Origin: Leisingera daeponensis DSM 23529
Lineage (GTDB): Bacteria; Pseudomonadota; Alphaproteobacteria; Rhodobacterales; Rhodobacteraceae
Direction: 5' to 3'
Assembly (NCBI RefSeq): GCF_000473145.1
Contig: NZ_KI421500.1
Coordinates: forward strand, 1,240,225-1,304,224
DNA length: 64,000 bases
Shown here: one piece after another, positions 1 to 8,178 of the stretch
Layout: each line of letters begins with the position of its first letter
Numbering within the stretch: the stretch's first letter is position 1
Program-made: the position numbers and the translations under genes
The notes under the pieces: generated by a model
The model's database searches: none
What the model saw: the letters and a program-made list of their open reading frames with translations, nothing else
Told to the model about the DNA's origin: nothing

Positions 1-12
1 ACGCGTGCTCAT
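1..12 (-). CDS. soxA: Sarcosine oxidase alpha subunit, first codons only
   Basis: Only the first four codons lie inside the window: an ATG at 12 reading leftward gives MSTR. Heterotetrameric sarcosine oxidase operons run soxB-soxD-soxA-soxG, and soxD ends 49 bases upstream, so position and order point to soxA. The alpha subunit binds NAD and tetrahydrofolate and helps turn sarcosine into glycine, hydrogen peroxide and a methylene-folate. The identification rests on operon order and the start MSTR, which is common in this family; the rest of the gene is not visible. An 18-codon frame overlapping the soxD stop (66 to 9) fills the gap and is probably not a gene. Confidence 0.6.
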
Positions 13-61
13 GTGCGCAGACCTTTCAAGAGAAAAGCGGGTGTTTCAGTCAGGCGGCGGA

Positions 62-403
62 TCATTTCTGACCGTCCGAAAATTCGCGCCAGGTCCAGCC
101 CGGGCGTTTGGCAGAGATCTTGTCCTGGATCTCCTGCGGCGGCACGCTGGTCTGTGCGGTGTAAGTGCCAAAGACCTCCAGCGTCATGGTGCAGCGGGCG
201 GCGTGGAACCACTTTCCGCAGCCGTTGGCATGGCGCCAGCGCTCAAAGTGAACGCCTTTGGGGTTTTCGCGCATGAACAGGTAGTCGTGGAACTCGTCAT
301 CCGAGGAGCCGGGGCCAAAGCGCTTCAGATGCGCTTCGCCGCCCGCGGCCAGTTCGGTTTCTTCGGCTTTGACGCCGCAATAGGGGCATTCAAGGATCAG
401 CAT
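62..403 (-). CDS. soxD: Sarcosine oxidase delta subunit
   Basis: A 113-aa protein of normal size for the small zinc-binding delta subunit of heterotetrameric sarcosine oxidase. Cys6 and Cys9 (CPYC) together with His58 and Cys62 (RHANGC) form the expected zinc site. The delta subunit bridges the alpha and beta subunits. The gene lies 33 bases downstream of soxB and 49 bases upstream of the presumed soxA start, so the three should be one transcript. The enzyme is cytoplasmic and lets the cell use sarcosine or glycine-betaine breakdown products as carbon and nitrogen, a common trait of marine roseobacters. Confidence 0.93.
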   Translation of the reverse strand: MLILECPYCGVKAEETELAAGGEAHLKRFGPGSSDDEFHDYLFMRENPKGVHFERWRHANGCGKWFHAARCTMTLEVFGTYTAQTSVPPQEIQDKISAKRPGWTWREFSDGQK

Positions 404-436
404 GGTGCTTGCTCCGTAAAATTGAATTCTGCAGCG

Positions 437-1681
437 TTAGTGCGCCACACCGGCGGCGACGCTCTCGTCGATGAACTTGCCTTCCTTGAAGCGCATCATC
501 GAGAACTCCTCGGTCAGCGGCGAATGGCCGGTGGCCATCAGCTCCGCCATCGCCCAGCCGGAGCCCGGGATCGCCTTGAAGCCGCCGGTGCCCCAGCCTG
601 CGTTGATGAAGCAGTTCTGGACCGGCGTTTTCGAGATCAGCGGCGAGCGGTCGCCGGTCACATCCACGATGCCGCCCCACTGGCGCAGCATCTTGAGGCG
701 CGACACCATCGGGAAGGTTTCGACCAGCGCGCGCACGGTTTCCTCGATATGGTGGAAGCTGCCGCGCTGGGTATAGTTGTTGAACCCGTCGGTGCCGCCG
801 CCAATGACCATCTCGCCCTTGTCGGACTGGGACATGTAGCCGTGCACGGTGTTGGCCATCACAACCACGTCCATGCAGGGTTTGATCGGCTCGGACACCA
901 TCGCCTGCAGCGCCACGGATTCCATCGGCAGGCGGAAGCCCGCCATTTCGGCCAGCACAGACGCATTGCCCGCCACAACCATGCCCAGCTTGTCGCAATC
1001 AATCGGGCCTTTGGTAGTGTCGACGCCAACGGTGCGGCCGTTCTCAACGCGCACGCCGGTGACTTCGCATTTCTGGATGATGTCCATGCCCATGTCGGAA
1101 CATGCGCGGGCGTAGCCCCAGGCCACCGCATCGTGGCGGGCGGTGCCGCCGCGTTCCTGGTACAGGCCGCCCAGCACCGGGTATCGGGGGCCGTGCAGGT
1201 TGATGATCGGCACGATTTCCTTGACGCGCTCCGGCGTGATCCACTCGGTCTGAACGCCCTGCTGCTGGTTGGCATGGGCGGTGCGCTTGTAGCCGCGGAT
1301 CTCATGCTCGGTCTGCGCCAGCATGATCACGCCGCGCGGGCTGAACATCACGTTGTAGTTCAGGTCCTGCGACATGGTCTCGTACAGGCTGCGGGCCTTT
1401 TCATAGATCGCAGCAGACGGATCCTGCAGGTAGTTCGAGCGGATGATGGTGGTGTTCCGGCCCGTATTGCCGCCGCCGAGCCAGCCTTTCTCGATAATCG
1501 CGACATTGGTGATGCCGAAATTCTTGCCCAGATAATAGGCGGTGGCGAGGCCGTGCCCGCCCGCGCCCACGATGATCACATCGTAGTGGCGTTTGGGTTC
1601 CGGCGAGCGCCAGGCGCGCTCCCATCCGGTGTGATAGCGCAGGGCTTCCCGCGCGACAGCAAAGACTGAATAGCGTTTCAT
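437..1681 (-). CDS. soxB: Sarcosine oxidase beta subunit
   Basis: A 414-aa flavoprotein that oxidises sarcosine (N-methylglycine) to glycine and a one-carbon unit. An N-terminal dinucleotide-binding motif GAGGHG at residues 39-44 follows the beta strand DVIIV and marks the FAD-binding DAO-type fold. Length and the ending agree with beta subunits of the heterotetrameric enzyme. It is the first visible gene of a minus-strand operon soxB-soxD-soxA. The 188-base gap to the divergent ccmI gene must hold the promoter. The start at 1681 gives MKRYSVFAVAREAL, usual for this subunit. Confidence 0.95.
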   Translation of the reverse strand: MKRYSVFAVAREALRYHTGWERAWRSPEPKRHYDVIIVGAGGHGLATAYYLGKNFGITNVAIIEKGWLGGGNTGRNTTIIRSNYLQDPSAAIYEKARSLYETMSQDLNYNVMFSPRGVIMLAQTEHEIRGYKRTAHANQQQGVQTEWITPERVKEIVPIINLHGPRYPVLGGLYQERGGTARHDAVAWGYARACSDMGMDIIQKCEVTGVRVENGRTVGVDTTKGPIDCDKLGMVVAGNASVLAEMAGFRLPMESVALQAMVSEPIKPCMDVVVMANTVHGYMSQSDKGEMVIGGGTDGFNNYTQRGSFHHIEETVRALVETFPMVSRLKMLRQWGGIVDVTGDRSPLISKTPVQNCFINAGWGTGGFKAIPGSGWAMAELMATGHSPLTEEFSMMRFKEGKFIDESVAAGVAH

Positions 1682-1869
1682 GAGCGAATCCGATGGTTCG
1701 TGTCTGTTAGCGGGTATGCCCGAAACGCATGGCCGGCCAGTGCCGTTTATCGCCCTGTTTCTGCGTTATTGCGACATAAGCACATGACGCATTGCGGCAT
1801 CCCGCGGCAGTTTGGCCCTTTTGTTCGGCCCGCCCCGCATATAGATGAAAACCAAACTTCGGAGACGGC
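1682..1869. promoter_or_regulatory. Divergent soxB / ccmI intergenic region
   Basis: This 188-base gap separates two divergent transcription units, so both promoters should lie here. I see no clear palindrome or riboswitch. The segment is purine-rich just before the ccmI start (ggagac about 8 bases upstream of 1870), which would serve as its ribosome-binding site. Confidence 0.4.
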
Positions 1870-3108
1870 ATGGTTTTCTGGACAGTCACCGCCCTTATCG
1901 CATTCTCGGCAGCGCTGCTGCTGGCAATGATCATCATTCGCGCCCGCGAGCAAGGCGAACCTGCTGCGGCCTATGACCTGCGGGTCTACCGCCAGCAGCT
2001 GCGCGAGGTCGACAAGGACCTGGCGCGCGGCGTCATCAATGAAGGCGACGCAGAGCGCATCCGCACCGAAATCTCGCGCCGCATTCTGGCAGCCGACGCC
2101 CAGCTGCAAAATCGCAAATCCGGCCACGCCCAGCCCAAATCCCTGTCGCTGGTCTCTGCCGTGGCCATCGCGCTGCTGATCACCGGCGGCACCCTGGGCC
2201 TCTACTGGCAGCTCGGCGCGCCGGGGTATGGCGATTTCGGCCTCAAGGACCGCATCCGCATGGCGGGCGAGCGCGCCGAGAACCGCCCCTCGCAGGCAGA
2301 GGCAGAGGCCGGGATTCCCGCCCTGCCGGAACCGCAGGTGGAGGAAGGCTACATCAAACTGGTCGAACAGCTTCGCAAGACCGCAGGCGAGCGAGAAGGT
2401 GACGCCCGCGGCCAGGCACTGCTGGCCCAGCACGAGGCCAACCTCGGCAACTTCAAAGCCGCCTATGAAGCCAAGGCCAATTACATCCGCCTGGCCGAAG
2501 GCAAGGTCAACGCCCGCGATTTCACCGAACTGGCCGAGCTCAAGATCATGGCGGCCGGCGGCTATGTCTCCCCCGAGGCGCAAACCGACCTGCAGAAGGC
2601 CCGCGCGATTGACCCCGCCCACGGCCCGGCCCGCTATTACTGGGGCCTGATGCTGGGCCAGATCGGCCGCCCGGACCTCGCCTACCGCGAATGGGCTGCA
2701 ACCCTGCGGGACGGCCCGGCGGAGGCGCCGTGGGTCAAGGGCATCCAGGGCCAGATCGAGGAGATGGCCTTCCGCGCCGGTGTGGAATACCGCCCGATCA
2801 CGCCCGGCGGCGCCACCGCCCCCGCCCTGCCCGGCCCCAGCGCCGAGGATATGTCCTCCGCCAGCGAACTCTCCGCCGAAGAGCAGCAGGAAATGATCCG
2901 CGGCATGGTCACGCGCCTGTCGGACCGGCTGGCGAGCGAAGGCGGCAGCGCCGAGGAATGGGCAAGGCTGATCGGCGCCCTGTCGGTTCTTGGCGAAACC
3001 GAACGCGCGCGCACCGTCTATGCCGAGGCCCGCGGTGCGTTTGAGGCTGACGCCGAGGCACTGGCCCTTTTGGAAACCATCGCCGCCCAGTCCGGAATTA
3101 CCGAATGA
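1870..3108 (+). CDS. ccmI: Cytochrome c-type biogenesis protein CcmI
   Basis: A 412-aa inner-membrane protein. CcmI (CycH) holds apocytochrome c for heme attachment in cytochrome c maturation system I. A first transmembrane helix lies at about residues 2-22 and a second at about 97-116, enclosing a charged cytoplasmic loop with a leucine-zipper-like pattern. The rest is a periplasmic TPR-like domain from about residue 150 to 410. This two-helix plus TPR plan is that of CcmI. The stop overlaps the ruvX start by four bases (ATGA), so the two are translationally coupled. Other ccm genes are not nearby, which is common in Rhodobacterales. Confidence 0.9.
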   Translation: MVFWTVTALIAFSAALLLAMIIIRAREQGEPAAAYDLRVYRQQLREVDKDLARGVINEGDAERIRTEISRRILAADAQLQNRKSGHAQPKSLSLVSAVAIALLITGGTLGLYWQLGAPGYGDFGLKDRIRMAGERAENRPSQAEAEAGIPALPEPQVEEGYIKLVEQLRKTAGEREGDARGQALLAQHEANLGNFKAAYEAKANYIRLAEGKVNARDFTELAELKIMAAGGYVSPEAQTDLQKARAIDPAHGPARYYWGLMLGQIGRPDLAYREWAATLRDGPAEAPWVKGIQGQIEEMAFRAGVEYRPITPGGATAPALPGPSAEDMSSASELSAEEQQEMIRGMVTRLSDRLASEGGSAEEWARLIGALSVLGETERARTVYAEARGAFEADAEALALLETIAAQSGITE

Positions 3109-3578
3109 TCCACGACGTCTTTGAAGACTTCGCCGCCGCCCTGCCGCCGATGAGCGCGCTGATGGGGCTGGACCTCGGCACCAAGACCATTGGCGTCGCG
3201 GTCTCCGACCGTATCGGCGCGGTGGCCACGCCCCTGGAAACCGTGAAGCGCAAGAAGTTCTCAACTGACGCCGCGCGCCTCCTGGAGATCATCCAGGCCC
3301 GCGACATCAGCGGCATCCTCCTGGGCCTGCCCCGCAACATGGACGGCACGGAGGGCCCCCGCTGCCAGTCCACCCGCGCCTTTGCCCGCAACCTGATGCA
3401 ACTGACCGACCTGCCGATCAGCTTCTGGGACGAACGCCTCAGCACCGTGGCAGCCGAAAAAGCGCTGCTTGAGGCGGATACGACACGCAAACGCCGCGCA
3501 GAGGTTATCGACCACGTCGCGGCCTCCTATATCTTGCAAGGCGCATTGGACCGGATGCGGCATTTGAAGAACGGGTGA
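3105..3578 (+). CDS. ruvX: Putative pre-16S rRNA nuclease / RuvX (YqgF)
   Basis: A 157-aa RNase H-like protein of the YqgF/RuvX family, which trims the 5' end of pre-16S rRNA and is also described as a Holliday-junction resolvase. The motif GLDLGTKTIGVAVSD, with catalytic Asp23, starts the fold. LGLPRNMDGTEG and FWDERLST supply the middle acidic residue, and DHVAASYILQ the last. The start used overlaps the ccmI stop and gives about 15 extra N-terminal residues; Met16 or Met20 are alternatives. A DUF1289 gene follows with no gap. Confidence 0.9.
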   Translation: MIHDVFEDFAAALPPMSALMGLDLGTKTIGVAVSDRIGAVATPLETVKRKKFSTDAARLLEIIQARDISGILLGLPRNMDGTEGPRCQSTRAFARNLMQLTDLPISFWDERLSTVAAEKALLEADTTRKRRAEVIDHVAASYILQGALDRMRHLKNG

Positions 3579-3815
3579 ATGATGACGGACGACGTATGGA
3601 AACGGGACGAAATCCAGTCCCCCTGCATCAAGATCTGCGTCGTCCACCCGGAGGCCCGCATCTGCACCGGCTGCTACCGCTCCATCGACGAGATCCGCGA
3701 CTGGTCCAAGATGACCAACGACGAGCGCGCCGGCATCATGAACGACCTGCCCGCCCGCGCCGGCAAACTGGTCAAACGCCGCGGCGGCCGCGGCGCAAGG
3801 TTAAAGCGCGGCTAA
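3579..3815 (+). CDS. DUF1289 family small cysteine protein
   Basis: A 78-aa protein that begins at the base after the ruvX stop. The core SPCIKIC then CTGC gives four cysteines (16, 20, 29, 32), the DUF1289 signature of a probable iron-sulfur or zinc-binding motif. The segment DWSKMTNDER is the typical tryptophan-containing second part. Function is unknown. A second ATG at 3582 is an equally good start. The gene ends in a basic tail rich in Arg and Lys. It completes the ccmI-ruvX-DUF1289 operon. Confidence 0.85.
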   Translation: MMTDDVWKRDEIQSPCIKICVVHPEARICTGCYRSIDEIRDWSKMTNDERAGIMNDLPARAGKLVKRRGGRGARLKRG

Positions 3816-3869
3816 CGCGGCGCGCGGCGGGGTAACCGCTTGGAAATCATGCGGAATAAGCACTGACCC

Positions 3870-3891
3870 AATGTTTCGCGCGCGAAACATT
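3870..3891. promoter_or_regulatory. 22-base perfect palindrome with parS-like arms
   Basis: A perfect inverted repeat with arms aatgtttcgcg and cgcgaaacatt and no spacer. It sits in the 235-base gap between the DUF1289 gene and the convergent dioxygenase gene. No run of T follows, so it is a poor terminator. The outer arms TGTTTC and GAAACA equal the arms of the chromosomal parS site (TGTTTCACGTGAAACA), but the centre is two bases longer (GCGCGC in place of ACGT). It may be a protein-binding site. Confidence 0.6.
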
Positions 3892-4050
3892 CAGGCAGAA
3901 CTGCTGACCTATTCGCCAAGGTGCCGATGGCCATAGCGAGGGTGATCAGATACCTTGCAACCTCCTAGCGGACCGGCGTTCATAAGGCGCAACTCAGCCA
4001 AGACCTACGTGGGCATTACACCGGACGGTCTCTGCTCGGCTGAGGTAGGG

Positions 4051-4848
4051 CTACCCCTCCGCCAGCCACCCCTTGGTCCAATCCGCCAGCTCCGGACGAA
4101 AATAGGCGATCATCCGGCCCTCTTCCGGTGCACTTGCCCCCTCGCCCCAGGGCGCAACCCCGTGCAGGCACAGCCGGTGCATCAAGTAACTTTCGCCGGG
4201 CCTGGCAGGCACCGTGATCCGCGGGCAGGTTTCGAACACCTCAGCGCGGGCAGCCGTGTAGATGTCGGTCACATCCACGTCTGCCCAGTCCTTCGGCGGC
4301 ACGCCCTCAAACGCGGCGGCAAAGGCGCGGCGCATGATCCTGTGGCTGCCTTCCCAGATCACCAGCGGCGCGGCATCGGGGCTGCTTTCATTCAGCGGGA
4401 TGCCCAGCACCCAGGCATGCGGCTCCTCCACCTTGCGGCGGCGGTGCCCGCCATACATCTTCACCCCGTCCACATGCGCCGCATCGCGTTTGACGCGGTA
4501 GCGGAAGGCAGCCTCGCCCTCACCCGGACGCGGGCGCGGGTAGCCGGGAAAGACCGAGGACACCTGCGCCCGGTGCAGGTCCGGAATGGGCCCGAGGTGC
4601 TGCGTGATGAAATCAATTGGCGCCCCCGCCAGCGGCGGGCCGCCGGGCACGCGTCCTGCGGCGTCGTTTGGCAGCGCATCGACGCCGATGAACCAGGTCC
4701 GCTCGCACTGGAACCAATCGGCGTTTGACGGGTCGTGCAGCGCTTTCACTCCCTGCCGCAAGGCATCCGCCGCCCAGGCGGCCACATGCGAATCATGGCC
4801 GAACCGCACCCACCCCTTGTCCTGAAACTTCTTGATCTGTTCCGGCAT
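4051..4848 (-). CDS. Phytanoyl-CoA dioxygenase-like Fe(II)/2OG oxygenase
   Basis: A 265-aa cytoplasmic protein with no signal peptide. An H-x-D motif at His125-Val-Asp127 (AHVDGVK) and a distal histidine at 224 or 229 (LMHRLCLHG) with Arg245 match the facial triad and oxoglutarate-binding arginine of the PhyH family. The substrate cannot be told from the sequence. The gene is followed 9 bases downstream on the same strand by the TauE/SafE permease... the permease is in fact upstream in transcription order (it reads toward this gene), so the two probably share a transcript. The link suggests a sulfur compound or an exported product, but this is only inference. Confidence 0.7.
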   Translation of the reverse strand: MPEQIKKFQDKGWVRFGHDSHVAAWAADALRQGVKALHDPSNADWFQCERTWFIGVDALPNDAAGRVPGGPPLAGAPIDFITQHLGPIPDLHRAQVSSVFPGYPRPRPGEGEAAFRYRVKRDAAHVDGVKMYGGHRRRKVEEPHAWVLGIPLNESSPDAAPLVIWEGSHRIMRRAFAAAFEGVPPKDWADVDVTDIYTAARAEVFETCPRITVPARPGESYLMHRLCLHGVAPWGEGASAPEEGRMIAYFRPELADWTKGWLAEG

Positions 4849-4857
4849 GACGCCCTC

Positions 4858-5712
4858 TCAGTACCCGAAAGCCTTGCGCAGCATGTTCAGCGCCACCAGC
4901 ACCAGGAAGGCCCCGAACACCCGCTTCAGCGGTTTGGGATCCATCGCATGGGCCAGCTTCACGCCCCATGGCGCGGTGATCAGGGTCATGGCAATCACGA
5001 TGAAGAACGCCACCAGATTGACCGCGCCGATGGTGAACGGCGGCCGGGTTGCGGGGTCCACCTCCAAGAGCAGAAACCCGGCAACCGAAGGCACCGCAAT
5101 GATCACGCCAAAACCCGCAGCGGTGGCCACCGCCCGGTGCACCGCCACTCCGTGAAGGGTCATCAGCGGCACCCCGAAGCTGCCGCCGCCAATGCCCATC
5201 AGCACCGACAGGAAGCCGACCGCAGGCGACAGGACCATCCGCTTGACGCCCTTGGGCATCGCTTCCGCCAGCCGCCACTCCGACCGGCCCAGCCCCAGGT
5301 AGCAGCCGATGACCAGCGCCAGCCCGCCAAACACCCCCTGCAGCACGGTGGAGCGCAAGGAAGACGCCGCCAAGACGCCCACAACGGCGCCAATGGCAAT
5401 GCCGATCCCCCAGCCGCGCAGGATCTCCCAATCCACCGCGCCCTTCTTGTTGTGGCTCATGACAGAGCGCAGCGAGGTCACGATGATTGTCGCCAGCGAC
5501 GTCGCCAGACAAATCTGCATCAGCTGATCGCCGCCATACCCCAGCGTTTGAAACGCATAGAAAAACGCAGGCACCAGCACGATGCCGCCGCCGACGCCCA
5601 GAAGCCCGGCCAGCACCCCCGCAAAGGCGCCGATCACCACCAGAAGCGCCCCCATTTGCATCAGCAAGGCGGGCTCCGGCCACAGGGCGGCGGTCAGGGC
5701 GGGATCGGTCAT
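4858..5712 (-). CDS. TauE/SafE family sulfite/anion exporter
   Basis: A 284-aa membrane protein with about eight hydrophobic helices. The family is built from two related halves, each with a glycine-rich turn: GVGGGIVLVPAF near the N-terminus and GIGGGSFGVPLM near the centre. TauE/SafE proteins move sulfite, sulfoacetate or other small anions across the inner membrane. The ATG at 5712 (MTDPAL) is chosen; an upstream in-frame extension to 5964 overlaps dusA and has no coding character. The gene lies 85 bases downstream of dusA and 9 bases upstream of the dioxygenase gene. Confidence 0.88.
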   Translation of the reverse strand: MTDPALTAALWPEPALLMQMGALLVVIGAFAGVLAGLLGVGGGIVLVPAFFYAFQTLGYGGDQLMQICLATSLATIIVTSLRSVMSHNKKGAVDWEILRGWGIGIAIGAVVGVLAASSLRSTVLQGVFGGLALVIGCYLGLGRSEWRLAEAMPKGVKRMVLSPAVGFLSVLMGIGGGSFGVPLMTLHGVAVHRAVATAAGFGVIIAVPSVAGFLLLEVDPATRPPFTIGAVNLVAFFIVIAMTLITAPWGVKLAHAMDPKPLKRVFGAFLVLVALNMLRKAFGY

Positions 5713-5797
5713 GCGGGGCACCTCTGGCTTTGGTTCACCGCAAAGGGTTAGCCGCCGCTCCCCGCTTGCACAAGGCACCAGCGCGTGAGGCGTACCG

Positions 5798-6808
5798 TCA
5801 CGCTGCGGCGCGGGTCTCCACCTGCGCCAGCGCCTCCTGCACCAGCTCCGGCCCGGCCCCCGCCCGGCAGGCGCCCTCGGACAGCATCCGCCGCCACTGC
5901 CGCGCCCCCGGCTTGCCCGCAAACAGCCCCAGCATGTGCCGGGTGATCTGGTTGAGCCTCGCACCCTCGCTCAGCCGCGCCTCGATATAGGGCAGCATCT
6001 GCCGCACCGCCTCTGCCGGGTCGCTGACAGTGCCTGTGCCATAGATCTCCGGGTCCGCCGCACACAACACATCGGCCGGCTGGTGATAGGCCGCACGCCC
6101 CACCATCACCCCGTCCAGGCCGCGGTCCAGATGCGCCTTGGCCTCCGCCAGCGTGGCAATGCCGCCGTTGATCGAGACATGCAGGTCCGGGAACGCCGCC
6201 TTCATCCGGTGCACCAGCTCATAGTCCAGCGGCGGGATGTCCCGGTTCTCTTTCGGAGACAGCCCCTGCAGCCAGGCCTTGCGCGCATGAATGGTCACCC
6301 GGCCGCAGCCCGCGGCGCGGATCTTCTCGAGGAACTCCGGCAGCACCTCTTCCGGCTCCTGCTCATCCACACCGATACGGCATTTGACGGTGACGTCCAC
6401 ATCCACCGTTTCCCGCATCGCCGCGACGCAATCGGCCACCAGCTCCGGCGTCTGCATCAGCACCGCCCCGAAAGCGCCGGATTGCACCCGGTCGCTGGGG
6501 CAGCCGCAGTTGAGATTGATCTCATCATAACCGGCCTCCGCGCCCAGCCGGGCGGCCTCTGCCAGTTCCCCCGGATCCGAGCCGCCCAGCTGCAGCGCCA
6601 CCGGATGCTCCTCGGCATTGAACTCCAGCAAATGCAGCGCCCCGCCGCGCACCAGAGCCGGCGCGGTCACCATCTCGGTATACAGCAGCGTTTCCCGGCT
6701 CAGCAGCCGGTGCAGATAACGGCAGTGCCGGTCGGTCCAGTCCATCATGGGTGCGACCGATAGGCGGGACGCATTGAGAACATTATATTTTATATTTTTA
6801 TCAGCCAT
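5798..6808 (-). CDS. dusA: tRNA-dihydrouridine(20/20a) synthase DusA, 5' end replaced by an island
   Basis: A 336-aa flavoenzyme that reduces uridines 20/20a in the tRNA D-loop. SVAPMMDWTDRHCRY at residues 17-31 and the catalytic cysteine in NLNCGCPSDR (Cys103) identify DusA. The gene is complete. However, its first dozen codons (MADKNIKYNVLN) are strongly AT-rich, unlike the GC-rich remainder. Three relict dusA 5' ends lie at 29.3, 39.5 and 48.9 kb. The present start therefore seems to have been supplied by an integrated element and spliced onto the old body at the attachment core (6735-6748). dusA is a known integration site for genomic islands and phages. Confidence 0.95.
   Translation of the reverse strand: MADKNIKYNVLNASRLSVAPMMDWTDRHCRYLHRLLSRETLLYTEMVTAPALVRGGALHLLEFNAEEHPVALQLGGSDPGELAEAARLGAEAGYDEINLNCGCPSDRVQSGAFGAVLMQTPELVADCVAAMRETVDVDVTVKCRIGVDEQEPEEVLPEFLEKIRAAGCGRVTIHARKAWLQGLSPKENRDIPPLDYELVHRMKAAFPDLHVSINGGIATLAEAKAHLDRGLDGVMVGRAAYHQPADVLCAADPEIYGTGTVSDPAEAVRQMLPYIEARLSEGARLNQITRHMLGLFAGKPGARQWRRMLSEGACRAGAGPELVQEALAQVETRAAA
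6735..6748. other. Attachment core in dusA (dusA/island A junction)
   Basis: The sequence gtccagtccatcat, which encodes PMMDWTD of DusA on the minus strand, recurs exactly at 29260-29273. Shorter versions (CCATCATAGG) occur at 39451 and 48844. This is the expected crossover region for dusA-specific tyrosine recombinases. The base composition of dusA changes to AT-rich about 20 bases to the right, marking element DNA. Confidence 0.75.
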
Positions 6809-6843
6809 TTACCGCTCATCTATCCGCCCCGTTACTGTCTCAT

Positions 6844-6912
6844 ATGTTGTAATTCTCGCCCATTTTTGGCATGGTTTACAACAAATGTTGTAACTTGGGC
6901 CAAATGTTGTAA
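6844..6912. repeat. Integrase arm-type repeats, left end of island A
   Basis: ATGTTGTAA occurs at 6844-6852, 6885-6893 and 6904-6912, and the inverse TTTACAACA at 6875-6883. The second and third units form a palindrome, TTACAACA-aa-TGTTGTAA. They lie between dusA and the integrase start, where arm-binding sites and the integrase promoter are expected. The same word recurs at the far end of island A. Confidence 0.7.
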
Positions 6913-6916
6913 CCCC

Positions 6917-8092
6917 ATGGGTACCATTATCAAGCGATAGCGCTAAGACGGCTCTGCCGCGTGGCTTGCCCAAATCGCCGTTCGGCGGGCTGGAAAAACT
7001 GTCTGGCGCGAGAACCGGACCTTCGAACTGCGCTCGACCGCCGCGGCCTGGATCGAGAAGCACGAGAAGGACCTGGCAAAGCCCGGCGCACTCGAAAACC
7101 TGCCCATGGGAGAGACCCGCCGCCGCGAAGTGACCCTAAGCGACGCAATCGACAAATATGGCGAAGACAGTGCGAAGGCAATCGGTCGGACTAAGGCGCA
7201 GGTTCTCAAGAGCATCAAGGAGTTCGACATCGCGGACAAGCTTTGTGCCCAGATCGACAGCGCCGACATCGTGGCCTTCGCTCAGGAGAAGCTAAAGTCG
7301 GGTGTCTCACCGCAAACCGTGGCCAACTACCTCTCCCATCTTAGCGCGGTCTTCACGGTGGCCGGTCCGGCCTGGAACTATCCGCTGGAGGAACGCACCA
7401 TGCGTAATGCGATGATCGTCGCCAAGAAGCTAGGACTGACGCAGAAGAGCCGCCACCGCGACCGGCGACCTACGCTGGACGAACTCGACCAGTTGATGGC
7501 GCATTTCCTCGACCGCTCAATCCGCCGCCCCTCCTCCGTCCCGATGCATCGCGTTATCGCCTTTGCGATCTTCTCGACCCGGCGGCAGGAAGAGATCACC
7601 CGAATCACGTGGGCGGATCTCGACAAGGACGGCAAACGGGTCCTCGTACGCGACATGAAGAACCCCGGAGAGAAGATAGGCAACGACGTCTGGTGCGACC
7701 TGCCCGATCCGGCGTTGGCGATCATCGAGGCGATGACCAAACACGCGAGCCAGATCTTCCCCTACTCGTCCGACGCGATCAGCGCAGCCTTTACGCGGGC
7801 CACGCAGTTTCTCGGCATAGAGGATCTTCGATTCCATGACATGCGGCACGAAGGCGTTTCACGCCTGTTCGAGATCGGGTACAACGTCCCACGCGCGGCT
7901 GCCGTTTCCGGCCACCGGTCATGGACGTCTCTGAAGCGCTACACCCCTCTGCGCCAGGCCGGAGACAAATTCGGGGCTTGGACATGGGTTGCGGAAGTCA
8001 CCACCACAGACCCAAGGCAGCGCAAGAGACGACCCGCGCGGCCAAGCTCCACGGCCAAGATTAGAACGAAGCGGGTCCGACACTTAGGCTAG
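6917..8092 (+). pseudogene. Tyrosine recombinase (integrase) of island A with two early stops
   Basis: From the ATG at 6917 the frame reads MGTIIKR, TAG (6938), R, TAA (6944), then DGSAAWLAQIAVRRAGKT and on without a break to 8092. The start and the sequence after the stops form a normal N-terminal arm-binding domain of dusA-type integrases, so two lysine codons have become stops. The catalytic domain is intact: counting from the downstream Met at 7106, Arg160 (TRRQEEI), His244 and Arg247 (FHDMRHE), His270 (GHRSW) and Tyr279 (KRYTP). No ATG, GTG or TTG occurs in frame between the stops and 7106. A protein begun at 7106 (328 aa) would lack the arm-binding domain. Probably inactive. Confidence 0.85.
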
Positions 8093-8178
8093 CTAGAAAA
8101 CTCATAGCAGAGAGAAAGACGCAAGGGGGTCTAGTACTACCAATCGGTCAACACGACACGTCTTCCAAATGAGATAAT

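Noticed and set aside
9..66. 18-codon frame between soxD and soxA
   Set aside because: It overlaps the soxD stop but is very short and not known from other sarcosine oxidase operons; soxA more likely starts at 12.
5..1669. 554-codon plus-strand frame opposite soxB and soxD
   Set aside because: Shadow of the sarcosine oxidase genes in GC-rich DNA; no family features and full antisense overlap.
3870..3891. Canonical parS site
   Set aside because: The centre is GCGCGC instead of ACGT, so the arms are two bases too far apart; reported only as parS-like.
6938..6946. Recoding of TAG and TAA as amino acids in the integrase
   Set aside because: No recoding signal or suppressor gene is seen, and other genes here use TAG and TAA as normal stops. 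Mutation is simpler.
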